Notes: a model not told the origin generated them from the sequence alone. Counted from the first letter of the stretch, positions 50,504-60,374 are shown. The stretch is 64,000 nt of DNA from CAVQBJ01 sp963724405 (GCA_963724405.1 CAVRUQ010000016.1:372001-436000), one strand, 5' to 3'. A program made the numbers and translations.

Positions 50504-51319
50504 TTGCCGGACCACGGCCCCAGGCCGTCCGACCCCGGGTCGCACCGCGTTCGGGGCGGGGACCCGTCGTCGCCCGCCGCGCCGGCGACCGACGCGGAGC
50601 TGCTCGCGCGCGCTCGCCACGACGGCGACGCGCAGGCGCGCGAGCAGCTCGTGGCGCGCTACCTGCCGCTCGCGCGCCAGCTCGCGCGCCGCTACCAGCG
50701 CGCCGAGGAGCCGCTCGACGACCTCATCCAGGTCGCGTCGCTCGGCCTGCTGAAGGCCGTCGACCGGTTCGACACGGCCCGCGAGGTCGCGTTCTCCAGC
50801 TACGCGGTGCCGACGATCGTCGGCGAGCTCAAGCGCCATTTCCGCGATCGCACCTGGTCGCTGCGCGTGCCGCGCGAGCTGCAGGAGATGGTCCTGCGCA
50901 CGGATCGCGTCGTCGCCCGCCTGGCGGTCGACCTGCATCGCCAGCCGACGGTGGCCGAGATCGCGGCCGCGCTCGACGCCTCCGCCGAGCAGGTGCTCGA
51001 GGCGCTCGCCGCCGCGGGCGCGTATCGCGCCGGATCGCTGGACGCGCCGCGCGGCGCCTCCGATCTCGACGAGCGCGAGAGCCTCGCCGACGCGCTCGGC
51101 GTCCACGAGGAGGGGTTCGAGAGCGCCGAGACGCGCGCGACGCTGCAGCCGCTGCTCGCCCGCATCTCCAAGCGCGAGCAGCTCGTCCTGCGCCTGCGCT
51201 TCGTCGAGGACCTCACGCAGGCCGAGATCGGCGCCCGGATCGGCGTCTCGCAGATGCAGGTGTCGCGCATGATCCGCCAGGCGCTCGCGCGTCTGCGCGC
51301 GGCGAGCGGCGAGCGCTGA
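50504..51319 (+). CDS. SigB/SigF-type RNA polymerase sigma factor
   Basis: 271 residues from TTG, following a perfect palindrome CGGAGTCGACTCCG at 50460-50473. Regions 2-4 are complete: EEPLDDLIQVASLGLLKAVDRFD, VAFSSYAVPTIVGELKRHFRD, RQPTVAEIAAALDASAEQVLEAL and LVLRLRFVEDLTQAEIGARIGVSQMQVSRM. This is the layout of general-stress and sporulation sigma factors. The RsbW-like kinase gene 1.4 kb downstream, on the other strand, is a likely antagonist. Confidence 0.9.
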   Translation: MPDHGPRPSDPGSHRVRGGDPSSPAAPATDAELLARARHDGDAQAREQLVARYLPLARQLARRYQRAEEPLDDLIQVASLGLLKAVDRFDTAREVAFSSYAVPTIVGELKRHFRDRTWSLRVPRELQEMVLRTDRVVARLAVDLHRQPTVAEIAAALDASAEQVLEALAAAGAYRAGSLDAPRGASDLDERESLADALGVHEEGFESAETRATLQPLLARISKREQLVLRLRFVEDLTQAEIGARIGVSQMQVSRMIRQALARLRAASGER

Positions 51320-51398
51320 GCCCGCGCGGCTCGGGCCGCCGACCGCAAAATCGCGTGCGCCCTGGTTCTCGCGGGCCGCATCGGGTAACACTTCACGG

Positions 51399-52301
51399 AT
51401 GCCCAGATCGATCTGGACCGGCGCCATCAGCTTCGGGCTGGTCAGCGTCCCGGTCAAGCTCTACAGCGCGGTGTCCTCGAAGACCGTGCGCTTCCACCAG
51501 CTGCACGCCGCCGACGGCGTGCGCATCCAGCAGAAGCGCATCTGTCCGGCCGACGGGGAGGAGGTCGCCTACGACGACATCGTCAAGGGCTACGAGATCG
51601 CCCCGGACCGCTACGTCGTGATCACGCCCGAGGAGCTCGCGGCGATCGAGCCGCAGAAGTCGCGCACGATCGAGATCGAGGACTTCGTCGAGCTGGCCGA
51701 GATCGATCCGATCTACTACGACCACCCGTACTACCTCGTTCCCGGGGCTGGCGGGGCCAAGCCCTATCGGCTGCTGCTGGACGCGATGCGCGAGTCCGGG
51801 AAGGTCGCGATCGCCCGGGTCGTACTGCGCTCCAAGGAGCAGCTCGTGGCGATCCGCCCGATGGACGACGTCCTCGCGATGGCGACGATGAACTTCGCCG
51901 ACGAGGTCGTTCCGGCCGACCGGCTCGAGGAGCTCCCGGACGCCGACGTGTCCACGAACGAGCGCGAGCTGCAGATCGCGCGCCAGCTCGTCGAGTCGCT
52001 CGCCGCGCCGTTCGAGCCGGGCAAGTACCGCGACACCTACCGCGACGCCGTGCTGGAGATGATCGAGCGCAAGGCGCAGGGCGAGGAGGTCACGGTGCAG
52101 CCGCTCGTCGAGGAGGCGCCCACGGCCGCGCCGGACCTGATGAGCGCGCTGCAGGCGAGCCTCGACCAGGTGCGCGGGCGCAGCGGCGCCGACGGCGGCC
52201 CCCGACGGCGCTCGCGCGCCCCGGCCAGCAACGGGGATGGCGAAGCCGCGCCGAAGAAGCCCAAGCCCCGCGCGCGCTCGTCCGCCAAGCGCTCGAGCTG
52301 A
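51399..52301 (+). CDS. ku: Ku DNA-end-binding protein
   Basis: 300 residues. The bacterial Ku core runs from MPRSIWTGAISFGLVSVPVKLYSAV to about 260, with VRIQQKRICPADGEEV and IYYDHPYYLVPGAGGAKPYRLLLDAM. A basic Lys/Arg-rich tail ends it, as in Ku proteins that contact LigD. It threads onto broken DNA ends as a homodimer for non-homologous end joining. No ligD is present in the window. The repair cluster around it holds topoisomerase III and the AddB/AddA-like pair. Confidence 0.95.
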   Translation: MPRSIWTGAISFGLVSVPVKLYSAVSSKTVRFHQLHAADGVRIQQKRICPADGEEVAYDDIVKGYEIAPDRYVVITPEELAAIEPQKSRTIEIEDFVELAEIDPIYYDHPYYLVPGAGGAKPYRLLLDAMRESGKVAIARVVLRSKEQLVAIRPMDDVLAMATMNFADEVVPADRLEELPDADVSTNERELQIARQLVESLAAPFEPGKYRDTYRDAVLEMIERKAQGEEVTVQPLVEEAPTAAPDLMSALQASLDQVRGRSGADGGPRRRSRAPASNGDGEAAPKKPKPRARSSAKRSS

Positions 52302-52310
52302 CGCGCGGCC

Positions 52311-52766
52311 CTACTGCGGCAGTCCGACCGGCCCGGTGGGGCGCGTCGCGCCGTCGAAGTCCAGACCGAGCACGAGCCGCTCCCCACCGCCGGCGACGGG
52401 CCGCACCGCGACGCGGTCGGTGACGCGCGTGAGCACGTTGCCGATCCCGGGGATCGTGCAGTCGGCGAGGATCGTCTCGGCGGCGCTGGAGGCGAGCGGG
52501 CCGAGGCACAGCTCGAGGCTCGTCTCGCTGACGCCCACCTCGAGGCCGATGTGCCCGTCGAGCACGTGCGCCGGCGCGTGGTCGATGATCGCGTCGCAGA
52601 CGAGCAGCGCATCGTCGAGCCGGTCGAGCGGGCACTGCGCGCGGCTGGCCAGGATCGAGACGAGGCGGCAGATCGTCGGACCGGCGAGCGGTCCCACGGC
52701 GACGCGCAGCAGCGCCGAGTTGGCGTAGGCCCCGCCGTCGGCGGCGGGAATCCCGGCGCCGCTCAT
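52311..52766 (-). CDS. Degenerate HATPase-like protein coupled to RsbW-like kinase
   Basis: 151 residues. Its ATG overlaps the stop of the RsbW-like gene (ATGA). The pattern of helices and strands, with LAGPTICRLVSILASRAQ near the start and ETSLELCLGPLASSAAETIL in the middle, follows that gene's anti-sigma kinase layout. But the Asn of the N box, and the DxGxG and GLGL loops, are not there. It may be a catalytically dead relative that modulates the switch for the SigB/F-type factor. This family assignment is inference from order and shape. Confidence 0.5.
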   Translation of the reverse strand: MSGAGIPAADGGAYANSALLRVAVGPLAGPTICRLVSILASRAQCPLDRLDDALLVCDAIIDHAPAHVLDGHIGLEVGVSETSLELCLGPLASSAAETILADCTIPGIGNVLTRVTDRVAVRPVAGGGERLVLGLDFDGATRPTGPVGLPQ

Positions 52767-53158
52767 GCGGTCGCCCCGGCGGGGTGGTCGGGCCCGGCGG
52801 CCGGCAGCGCGAACGTCATCCGCACCTCGTTGCGGTCGCGCTCGTCGCGGCCGACCCGCACCGTCTCGGCGAGCGCGGCGATGAGCGCGAGACCGAGGCC
52901 GGCGCTCTCGCCGTCCGGCGCGATCCCGGGTCCGTCGTCGCGGACGGTGAGCGCCAGCCGGCCGTCCTCGAGGCCGGCCTCGAACAGCAGCGGACCGCCC
53001 TCGTCCACGGGGTAGGCGTGGACGACGACGTTCGCGCACGCCTCGCTCGCGGCGATGCGCACGTCGGAGACCGTGTGGTCGTCGAGCACGCCGACGTCCG
53101 CGAAGGCGCCCAGCACGTGGCGGACGACCGCGATGTTCTCCGCGCGTGCCGGCAGCAT
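52763..53158 (-). CDS. RsbW-like anti-sigma serine kinase
   Basis: 131 residues from ATG 53158. The HATPase_c boxes are present: N box SEACANVVVHAY, G1 box VRDDGPGI and G2 box SAGLGLALIAALA. MLPARAENIAVVRHVLGAFAD starts the domain as in RsbW/SpoIIAB. It should bind and inhibit a SigB/F-type sigma factor and phosphorylate an anti-anti-sigma protein. The SigB/F-type gene lies 1.4 kb away. No anti-anti-sigma gene is visible here. Confidence 0.85.
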   Translation of the reverse strand: MLPARAENIAVVRHVLGAFADVGVLDDHTVSDVRIAASEACANVVVHAYPVDEGGPLLFEAGLEDGRLALTVRDDGPGIAPDGESAGLGLALIAALAETVRVGRDERDRNEVRMTFALPAAGPDHPAGATA

Positions 53159-53523
53159 GAGCTCGATGTCAGGCGTCGTGACCTCTCTCGGGCGATGATC
53201 GACGGGGTGCTGCTGTTGATGGTGCCCGGGAGCCGCGTGTCTCACACACGTCCGCCGAGCGGGGCGGTGGCGGCGTTTGCGTCGATGCCCGCTCGCCGCT
53301 GCCTGCAGGACCGACACAATACGCAAGGCGCGCCGGTCAAGTCGCTTGCTCGGACTCGCACGAAATCGCCGCTCACCGCCGGGGATCTCGTGGCGTCCGA
53401 TGGTCGTCGTGGAGGCGATCCGCTGATACGCTTCACAGCTCCGCCTCACGTGCCTGCCTGACCACAGGGCGGTGCCCCGCGGGACAGGGGTCCCGACGCG
53501 GTTCAACCGTCCATCGCACTGCC
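53159..53523. other. Divergent intergenic region upstream of gltB and rsbW-like gene
   Basis: 365 bases containing both divergent promoters. The bases before gltB show no riboswitch that I recognise. Weak AT-rich patches near 53315 and 53420 are possible promoter sites. No gene seen. Confidence 0.4.
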
Positions 53524-56500
53524 ATGAAACCGAACATCCAGCCTCCCGGGGCCGTTGGCCTCTACGACCCTCGCTTCGAGCACGACGCGTGCGGCGTCGG
53601 CATGGTCGCGCGCCTGGACAACACGCCGACCCACGAGGTGGTGCGCCGGGCGATCACGGCCCTGGAGAACCTCGAGCATCGCGGCGCGGCGGGCGCCGAT
53701 CCCCGCACCGGCGACGGCGCCGGGATCCTCATGCAGATCCCCGACGAGTTCCTGCGCGGTGTCGTCGACTTCGAGCTGCCCGCGCCCGGGCGGTACGGCG
53801 TGCTCGTGTGCTTCCTGCCCACGAACGACCTTGCCCGGTCTCAGCTCGAGGACCTGCTCGAGCTCAACGTCCGGGTGGAGGGCCAGCGCGTCCTCGGCTG
53901 GCGCGACGTGCCGGTGAACCCCGAGAACGTCGGCGACACCGCCAACCAGTCGCGGCCGGTCATGCGCCAGCTGTTCGTCGGGGCCGAAGGGGAGTATGCG
54001 GAGGATCAGGACGCCTTCGAGCGCAAGCTGTACGTCATCCGGCGCATCTGCGAGATCGCCGCCGGCCCGAGCCTGTACGTGGCCTCGAGCTCGTCGCGCA
54101 CGATCAACTACAAGGGGATGCTCATCAGCTACCAGCTGGCCGGGTTCTACCCCGATCTGGCCGACGAGCGCGTCAAGAGCGCCCTCGCGCTCGTGCACTC
54201 GCGCTTCTCGACGAACACCTTCCCGAGCTGGGAGCTCGCCCACCCGTACCGCGTCATCTGCCACAACGGCGAGATCAACACCGTGATGGGCAACATCAAC
54301 TGGATGCGCGCGCGCGAGAGCGAGCTCGCATCCGAGCTGTTCGGGCGCGACCTGCCGAAGATCCTGCCGATCGTGCGTCCCGGCGGCTCGGACTCGGCCA
54401 CGTTCGACAACGTGCTCGAGCTCCTCATGCTCGCGGGCCGCTCGCTGCCGCACGCGGTGATGATGATGATCCCCGAGGCCTACAAGGGCCGCGAGGACCT
54501 CTCCGACGAGCTGCGCGGGTTCTACGCCTACCACTCCTGCCTCATGGAGCCCTGGGACGGCCCGGCCGCGGTCGCCTTCACGAACGGGCGCGTCGTCGGC
54601 GCGACGCTCGACCGCAACGGCCTGCGCCCCGGACGCTGGGTGCTGACGACCGACGGCCACGTGGTGCTCGGCTCCGAGGCCGGCATGCTCGGCTCCGAGC
54701 AGGGCACGCTCGGCATCCCGCCCGAGCAGATTCAGCGCCTCGGGCGCCTGCAGCCGGGGACGCTGTTCCTCGTCGACCTCGAGCAGGGCCGGATCGTCGA
54801 CGACGGCGAGATCAAGCACCAGATCGCCACGCAGCAGCCCTACGGCGGGTGGTTCGCGACGAACAGCGTGCACTTCAGCCAGCTGCCGAAGTCCGACCAG
54901 GTGACGCTCTCCGATCAGCCGCTGCGCACGCGCCAGCGGGCCTTCGGCTACACCCAGGAGGACCTGCGCGTGCTGCTCGAGCCGATGGCGCGCGACGCCG
55001 CCGAGCCGATCGGCTCGATGGGCAACGACCTGTCGCTCGCGGTCCTGTCCGACCAGGCCCCGCCGCTGTTCTCCTACTTCAAGCAGCTGTTCGCCCAGGT
55101 GACCAACCCGCCGATCGACCCGATCCGCGAGGAGATCGTCATGAGCCTGGCCTCGAGCGTCGGCCGCGAGCACAACCTGCTCGAGGAGACGCCCGAGCAT
55201 GCCCACCAGCTCGTCCTCGACCAGCCGATCCTCCTCAACCGCGAGCTCGAGACCCTGCGCCACGTCGAGCACGACGTGTTCGCCGCCCACACGATCGACA
55301 TCACCTGGCCGGTGACCGACGGGCCCGACGGGATGCGCGCGGCGATCGCGCGCATCTGCGACCAGGCGCACGACGCCATCGCGGCGGACAAGAACATCAT
55401 CATCCTCTCCGACCGGCGCCTGAACCGCGAACGCGCGCCGATCCCCTCGCTGCTCGCCGTGGCGGCCGTGCACCACCACCTCGTGCGCGAGGGCACGCGC
55501 CTGCGGGCCGGGCTGATCGTCGAGTCGGGCGAGCCGCGCGAGGTCCACCACTTCGCCACGCTCATCGCCTACGGCGCCAGCGCGATCAACCCGTACGTCC
55601 TGCTCGAGACGCTCGACGAGCTCGTCTACCGGGGGCGGATCACCAAGCCCGGGCCCGACGGCAAGCCGGTCTCCTTCACGGGCGCCGAGGCGGCGCAGAA
55701 CCTCGTCAAGGCGGTCGGCAAGGGCCTGCTCAAGACGATCTCCAAGATGGGGATCTCGACGATCCAGTCCTACTGCGGCGCACAGATCTTCGAGGCGGTC
55801 GGGCTCGACAAGGCGCTCATCGACATGCACTTCACCGGCACCGCCTCGCGCATCGGCGGCGTCAGCGTCGAGGTCCTCGCCGAGGAGGCGCTCGAGCGCC
55901 ACGCCCGCGCCTACCCGCTGCCGCACGACCCGCTCCTGCCGGTCGGCGGCGTCTACGCCTGGCGGCGCGACGGCGAGCACCACATGTGGAACCCCGAGAC
56001 GATCGCGCTCGTCCAGCACGCCGTGCGGTCCGCGAACGGAGACGTGACCGCGGCGCTCGCCGGCGACGCGGAGGCGCTTGAGACGGTCCGCGGCGGCCCG
56101 GCCTACGAGAAGTACCGCGAGTACGCCCGCCAGGTCAACGAGGACGCCGCGCGCAAGGCCACACTGCGCGGGCTGCTGCAGCTCGACACCGCCCAGACGG
56201 CGATCCCGCTCGAGGAGGTCGAGGCCGCGGCCGACATCGTGAAGCGGTTCTGCACCGGCGCGATGAGCCTCGGCTCGATCTCGCGCGAGGCGCACGAGAC
56301 GCTCGCGATCGCGATGAACCGCCTCGGCGGGCGCTCGAACACGGGCGAGGGCGGCGAGGACCCGGTGCGCTTCACGCCCGATCCGAACGGCGACAGCCGG
56401 CGCTCGGCCATCAAGCAGGTCGCCTCCGGGCGCTTCGGCGTGACGATCCACTACCTCGTCAACGCCGACGAGCTGCAGATCAAGATGGCCCAGGGCGCCA

Positions 56501-58257
56501 AGCCCGGGGAGGGCGGCCAGCTCCCGGGCCACAAGGTCGACGCGTACATCGGCTCGATCCGGCACACGACGCCGGGCGTCGGACTCATCTCCCCGCCGCC
56601 CCACCACGACATCTACTCGATCGAGGACCTCAAGCAGCTCATCTACGACCTGCGCTGCGGCAATCCGCGCGCGCAGGTCTCGGTCAAGCTCGTCTCCGAG
56701 GTCGGCGTCGGGACGGTGGCCGCGGGCGTGTCGAAGGCGAACGCCGACCGCGTGCTCATCGCCGGGCACGACGGCGGCACCGGCGCGTCGCCGCTGTCGT
56801 CGATCCAGGCCGCCGGCATCCCGTGGGAGATCGGTCTGGCCGAGACGCAGCAGACGCTGCTGCTCAACGACCTGCGCTCGCGGATCATCGTGCAGACCGA
56901 CGGCCAGCTGAAGACGGGGCGCGACGTCATGATCGCCGCCCTGCTCGGCGCCGACGAGATGGGCTTCTCGACCGCCCCGCTCATCGCCACCGGCTGCATC
57001 ATGATGCGCGCCTGCCACCTGAACACCTGCCCGGTCGGGATCGCCACCCAGGACCCGGAGCTGCGCAAGCGCTTCAAGGGCACACCCGAGCACGTCGTCA
57101 ACTTCTTCTTCTTCGTCGCCGAGGAGGTGCGCGAGCTGCTCGCCTCGCTGGGCCTGCGCTCGCTCGACGAGGCCACCGGTCGCGTCGACCTGCTCCACGC
57201 CGACGCGGCCATCGAGCACTGGAAGGCGCGCGGCGTCGACCTCACGCACGTGCTGCGCGAGGTCCCCGTCCCCGAGGGCGCCGCGCTGCGCCGCGTGCAG
57301 CCGCCGCCCGCCGTGCTCGACGACGCACTCGACTGGCAGCTCGTCGAGCGCACCCGCCCGGCGCTCGAGAACGACGAATGCGTCTCACTCACGCTGCCGA
57401 TCCGCAACGTCCATCGCTGCGTCGGTGGGATCCTCTCCAGCCATGTCGCGCGGGCGCGCGGCGCGAAGGGCCTTGACCCCGACACGATCAACGTCGAGTT
57501 CCGCGGATCGGCCGGGCAGAGCTTCGGCGGTTGGCTGGCTCCGGGGATCACCTTCACGCTCTTCGGCGAGGCGAACGACTACACCGGCAAGGGTCTCTCC
57601 GGCGGCGTCGTCGCCGTGCGCCCCGACGAGCGCGTGGGCGAGCACTTCCGCGCCGAGGAGAACGTCATCATCGGCAACACCGTCCTGTACGGGGCGACGA
57701 GGGGCCGCGCCTTCTTCCGCGGGCTCGCGGGCGAGCGCTTCGCGGTGCGCAACTCGGGCGCCGAGGCGGTGGTCGAGGGCGTCGGCGACCACGGCTGCGA
57801 GTACATGACCGGCGGGCGCGTCGTCGTGCTCGGTCCGACCGGGCGCAACTTCGCCGCCGGCATGAGCGGCGGCATCGCGTACGTGCTCGACGAGGAGGAT
57901 CGCTTCGCCGGGCGCTGCAACATGGGCATGGTCGACTTCGAGGAGATCAGCGAGGCCGACGCGGCCGAACTGCGCGCGCTCATCGCCGAGCACGAGCAGC
58001 GCACCGACTCGCCCGTCGCGCGCCGCGTGCTCGAGCGGTTCGAGGAGCTGCTGCCGCGGTTCGTGAAGGTGATGCCGACCGACTACCGCCGCGTCCTCGA
58101 CGCCCAGGCCGCCGCGGAGGGGGCCGCGTCGACGAACGGCGACACGCCGGCCGGCGCGCCGGCCACCGCAACGGTCGCCGTGAACGGCGACGCCCCGTCC
58201 GCCAACGGCGACGGCGCCGAGCGCTTCGCCCGCGAGTCCTCGCCGGAGACCCACTAG
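53524..58257 (+). CDS. gltB: Glutamate synthase large subunit
   Basis: 1,577 residues. A short propeptide ends before Cys23 (HDACGVGM), the catalytic glutaminase Cys once the first 22 residues are removed. The class II glutaminase domain fills about 23-430. The FMN barrel follows, with GRSNTGEGGEDPVRF and AGHDGGTGASPLSSIQ, and the iron-sulfur ligands sit in CIMMRACHLNTCPVG. A GXGXG beta-helix domain comes last (GGWLAPGITFTLFGEANDYTGKG). An Asn/Gly/Ala-rich tail of about 50 residues is extra. It makes glutamate from glutamine and 2-oxoglutarate, with electrons through GltD. The stop shares one base with gltD. Confidence 0.96.
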   Translation: MKPNIQPPGAVGLYDPRFEHDACGVGMVARLDNTPTHEVVRRAITALENLEHRGAAGADPRTGDGAGILMQIPDEFLRGVVDFELPAPGRYGVLVCFLPTNDLARSQLEDLLELNVRVEGQRVLGWRDVPVNPENVGDTANQSRPVMRQLFVGAEGEYAEDQDAFERKLYVIRRICEIAAGPSLYVASSSSRTINYKGMLISYQLAGFYPDLADERVKSALALVHSRFSTNTFPSWELAHPYRVICHNGEINTVMGNINWMRARESELASELFGRDLPKILPIVRPGGSDSATFDNVLELLMLAGRSLPHAVMMMIPEAYKGREDLSDELRGFYAYHSCLMEPWDGPAAVAFTNGRVVGATLDRNGLRPGRWVLTTDGHVVLGSEAGMLGSEQGTLGIPPEQIQRLGRLQPGTLFLVDLEQGRIVDDGEIKHQIATQQPYGGWFATNSVHFSQLPKSDQVTLSDQPLRTRQRAFGYTQEDLRVLLEPMARDAAEPIGSMGNDLSLAVLSDQAPPLFSYFKQLFAQVTNPPIDPIREEIVMSLASSVGREHNLLEETPEHAHQLVLDQPILLNRELETLRHVEHDVFAAHTIDITWPVTDGPDGMRAAIARICDQAHDAIAADKNIIILSDRRLNRERAPIPSLLAVAAVHHHLVREGTRLRAGLIVESGEPREVHHFATLIAYGASAINPYVLLETLDELVYRGRITKPGPDGKPVSFTGAEAAQNLVKAVGKGLLKTISKMGISTIQSYCGAQIFEAVGLDKALIDMHFTGTASRIGGVSVEVLAEEALERHARAYPLPHDPLLPVGGVYAWRRDGEHHMWNPETIALVQHAVRSANGDVTAALAGDAEALETVRGGPAYEKYREYARQVNEDAARKATLRGLLQLDTAQTAIPLEEVEAAADIVKRFCTGAMSLGSISREAHETLAIAMNRLGGRSNTGEGGEDPVRFTPDPNGDSRRSAIKQVASGRFGVTIHYLVNADELQIKMAQGAKPGEGGQLPGHKVDAYIGSIRHTTPGVGLISPPPHHDIYSIEDLKQLIYDLRCGNPRAQVSVKLVSEVGVGTVAAGVSKANADRVLIAGHDGGTGASPLSSIQAAGIPWEIGLAETQQTLLLNDLRSRIIVQTDGQLKTGRDVMIAALLGADEMGFSTAPLIATGCIMMRACHLNTCPVGIATQDPELRKRFKGTPEHVVNFFFFVAEEVRELLASLGLRSLDEATGRVDLLHADAAIEHWKARGVDLTHVLREVPVPEGAALRRVQPPPAVLDDALDWQLVERTRPALENDECVSLTLPIRNVHRCVGGILSSHVARARGAKGLDPDTINVEFRGSAGQSFGGWLAPGITFTLFGEANDYTGKGLSGGVVAVRPDERVGEHFRAEENVIIGNTVLYGATRGRAFFRGLAGERFAVRNSGAEAVVEGVGDHGCEYMTGGRVVVLGPTGRNFAAGMSGGIAYVLDEEDRFAGRCNMGMVDFEEISEADAAELRALIAEHEQRTDSPVARRVLERFEELLPRFVKVMPTDYRRVLDAQAAAEGAASTNGDTPAGAPATATVAVNGDAPSANGDGAERFARESSPETH

Positions 58258-59843
58258 TGGGGCAGGTCGGCGGGTTTCTGAAGATCGAGCGGTCCGGCAT
58301 CCCCCAGCGGGACCCGGCCGAGCGCGTGCAGGACTACCGCGAGTTCACGCTCCCGCGTCCCGATCCCGAGCTGCGCGCGCAGGGCGCCCGCTGCATGGAG
58401 TGCGGCGTGCCCTTCTGCCACTCCGGCTGCCCGCTCGGGAACCTCATCCCCGACTGGAACGACCTCGTCTACCGCAGTCGCTGGGAGGAGGCGATCGCCC
58501 AGCTGCACGCGACGAACAACTTCCCCGAGTTCACCGGGCGCCTGTGCCCGGCGCCGTGCGAGGCCTCCTGCGTGCTCGAGATCACCGAGGGCGACGCGGT
58601 GTCGATCAAGCAGATCGAGGTCTCGATCGTCAACCGGGCCTGGGAGGAGGGCTGGATCACGCCGCAGCGGCCCAAACGCGAGACCGGTCGCTCGGTCGCG
58701 GTGGTCGGCTCCGGACCCGCGGGCATGGCCGCCGCCCAGCAGTTGCGCCGCGCCGGCCATCGCGTCGTCCTGTTCGAGCGCGACGAGGCGGCCGGCGGGC
58801 TCGTGCGCTTCGGCGTGCCGGACTTCAAGATCGAGAAGTGGCTCGTGCAGCGGCGGGTCGACCAGCTCGTCGAGGAGGGCGTGGAGCTGCGCTGCGGCGT
58901 CGACGTCGGCCGCGACGTGTCCGCAGAGGCGCTGCGCGCCGAGTTCGACGCCGTCGTCCTGGCCACCGGCTCGCGCGTGCCCCGCGACCTGCCGGTCCCC
59001 CGGCGTGAGCTCGACGGCATCCACTTCGCGATGGACTACCTCTACCAGCGCAACCGCTGGGTCGCCACCGAGCTCGGCCCCGAGCCGACGGCGCCGGCGC
59101 CGGCGCCCGTGGCGCCGATCAGCGCCGCCGCCAAGCACGTCGTCGTCATCGGCGGCGGCGACACCGGGGCGGACTGCGTCGGCAACTCGATCCGCGAGGG
59201 CGCCCTCTCGGTCGTGCAGCTCGAGTTGCTCCCCGAGCCGCCGCCGAAGCGGCCGGACGATCGCACGCCGTGGCCGCTGTGGCCGAACAAGTACCGCCTC
59301 AGCTACGCGATGGAGGAGGCGAAGGAGCTCGAGCGCGGCGAGCAGGACTACTCGGTCGTCACGACGCACTTCAGCGGGGAGGACGGCCGGGTGGCAGCGC
59401 TGCACCTTGCCCGGGCCGAGCCTGCGCCGCCGTTCGGACCGGTGCCCGGAACCGAGCGCGAGCTGCCGGCCGATCTCGTCCTGCTGGCCATGGGCTTCCT
59501 GCATCCCGAGCCCGAGCTGCTCGAGCAGCTCGACGTCGAGCGCGACGGGCGCGGCAACGTGCGTGCCGTGCGCCCGTACACGACCTCGGTCGACGGCGTG
59601 TTCGCCGCCGGCGACGCCCGCCGGGGTCAGTCGCTCATCGTGTGGGCGATCAACGAGGGCCGCCAATGCGCGCGGATGGTCGATCGGTATCTCGGGTCGC
59701 TGGGCGAGCCGGCACGCGACGGGGACGGGCCGAGCGGCGCCGGCGCGCCCGAGGACGAGGGGCTGGCCGGGCACGCGGACGCCGATGCCGGGCCGATCGG
59801 CCCACCTCAGCACGTCGGACCCGGGATTCCGGCCCGGTCGTAG
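58257..59843 (+). CDS. gltD: Glutamate synthase small subunit
   Basis: 528 residues from GTG that shares one base with the gltB stop. MECGVPFCHSGCPLGNLIPDW and LCPAPCEASCVL are the N-terminal iron-sulfur ligands. Two nucleotide sites follow: FAD in VAVVGSGPAGMAAAQQL and NADPH in VVVIGGGDTGADCVGNS. The C-terminal FAD loop is DGVFAAGDARRGQSLIVWA. It passes electrons from NADPH to GltB. The last 45 residues are Gly/Ala/Asp-rich and not typical. The second repeat island begins at its stop. Confidence 0.95.
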   Translation: MGQVGGFLKIERSGIPQRDPAERVQDYREFTLPRPDPELRAQGARCMECGVPFCHSGCPLGNLIPDWNDLVYRSRWEEAIAQLHATNNFPEFTGRLCPAPCEASCVLEITEGDAVSIKQIEVSIVNRAWEEGWITPQRPKRETGRSVAVVGSGPAGMAAAQQLRRAGHRVVLFERDEAAGGLVRFGVPDFKIEKWLVQRRVDQLVEEGVELRCGVDVGRDVSAEALRAEFDAVVLATGSRVPRDLPVPRRELDGIHFAMDYLYQRNRWVATELGPEPTAPAPAPVAPISAAAKHVVVIGGGDTGADCVGNSIREGALSVVQLELLPEPPPKRPDDRTPWPLWPNKYRLSYAMEEAKELERGEQDYSVVTTHFSGEDGRVAALHLARAEPAPPFGPVPGTERELPADLVLLAMGFLHPEPELLEQLDVERDGRGNVRAVRPYTTSVDGVFAAGDARRGQSLIVWAINEGRQCARMVDRYLGSLGEPARDGDGPSGAGAPEDEGLAGHADADAGPIGPPQHVGPGIPARS

Positions 59844-59927
59844 GGGGGCGGGTCTCGCGCGCCGCCGCGGGGCGGCTCGCGGGGGCGCGCGCGGCGCGGG
59901 TGGTCGGCGCCGGGCGGGTGGGCTGGC

Positions 59928-59976
59928 GCGGCGCGGGTGGCCGGTGCGGCGCGGGTGGCCGGTGCGGCGCGGGTGC
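59928..59976 (+). repeat. Tandem repeat, 18-base unit, about 2.7 copies
   Basis: Unit GCGGCGCGGGTGGCCGGT at 59928 and 59946, with a third partial copy from 59964. A related GCGGCGCGGGTGG lies at 59891. Confidence 0.85.
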
Positions 59977-60029
59977 GTCGCGAGTCGCGGCCGTCGGCTC
60001 CGTCGGGCTCGGCGGCCGGCGAGATCGCG

Positions 60030-60300
60030 AAGTTTGTTCGAGGTGCGTATCCGGTTTGCTCCGGTTGCCTCCAGGCGCCGTGCGCCGGGCTCGGCGTGTC
60101 GGCCGGCCCCGCGCCGATTCGGCCCCTGACCGCGCCAAGGGCCCGGCGAGACCGACTTTTCTTCAGACTATCTGTAGAAAAGTCAGTCACCCCCGCCGAC
60201 AAGCACGCCAAGCTCGAGTCCGACACCGGGCGACCTGAGCTAACCGGATACGCACCTTGTTCGATCTTGTCTCTTCTTCGAACAACATTCGAACAAACTC
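60030..60300. repeat. Nested palindromic repeat, copy C
   Basis: Three nested arms: AGTTTGTTCGA (60031-60041) with TCGAACAAACT (60289-60299); AGGTGCGTATCCGGTT (60041-60056) with its complement at 60242-60257; and TTGTTCGA (60257-60264) with TCGAACAA (60278-60285). A central GACTTTTCT / AGAAAAGTC hairpin lies at 60154-60184. The TTTGTTCGATCTT core is shared with copies A and B. Confidence 0.8.
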
Positions 60301-60374
60301 CCGCCGCGGGCGCGCCGCGGCCCCGCACGAGCGCTCACGGTGGCATCGACCACGCCGATGCCACCAGGCCGAAC

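Noticed and set aside
53503..57249. A 1,248-codon open frame antisense to gltB
   Set aside because: High GC leaves few stop codons on the antisense strand. The peptide has no coherent motif, while the plus strand encodes a complete glutamate synthase.
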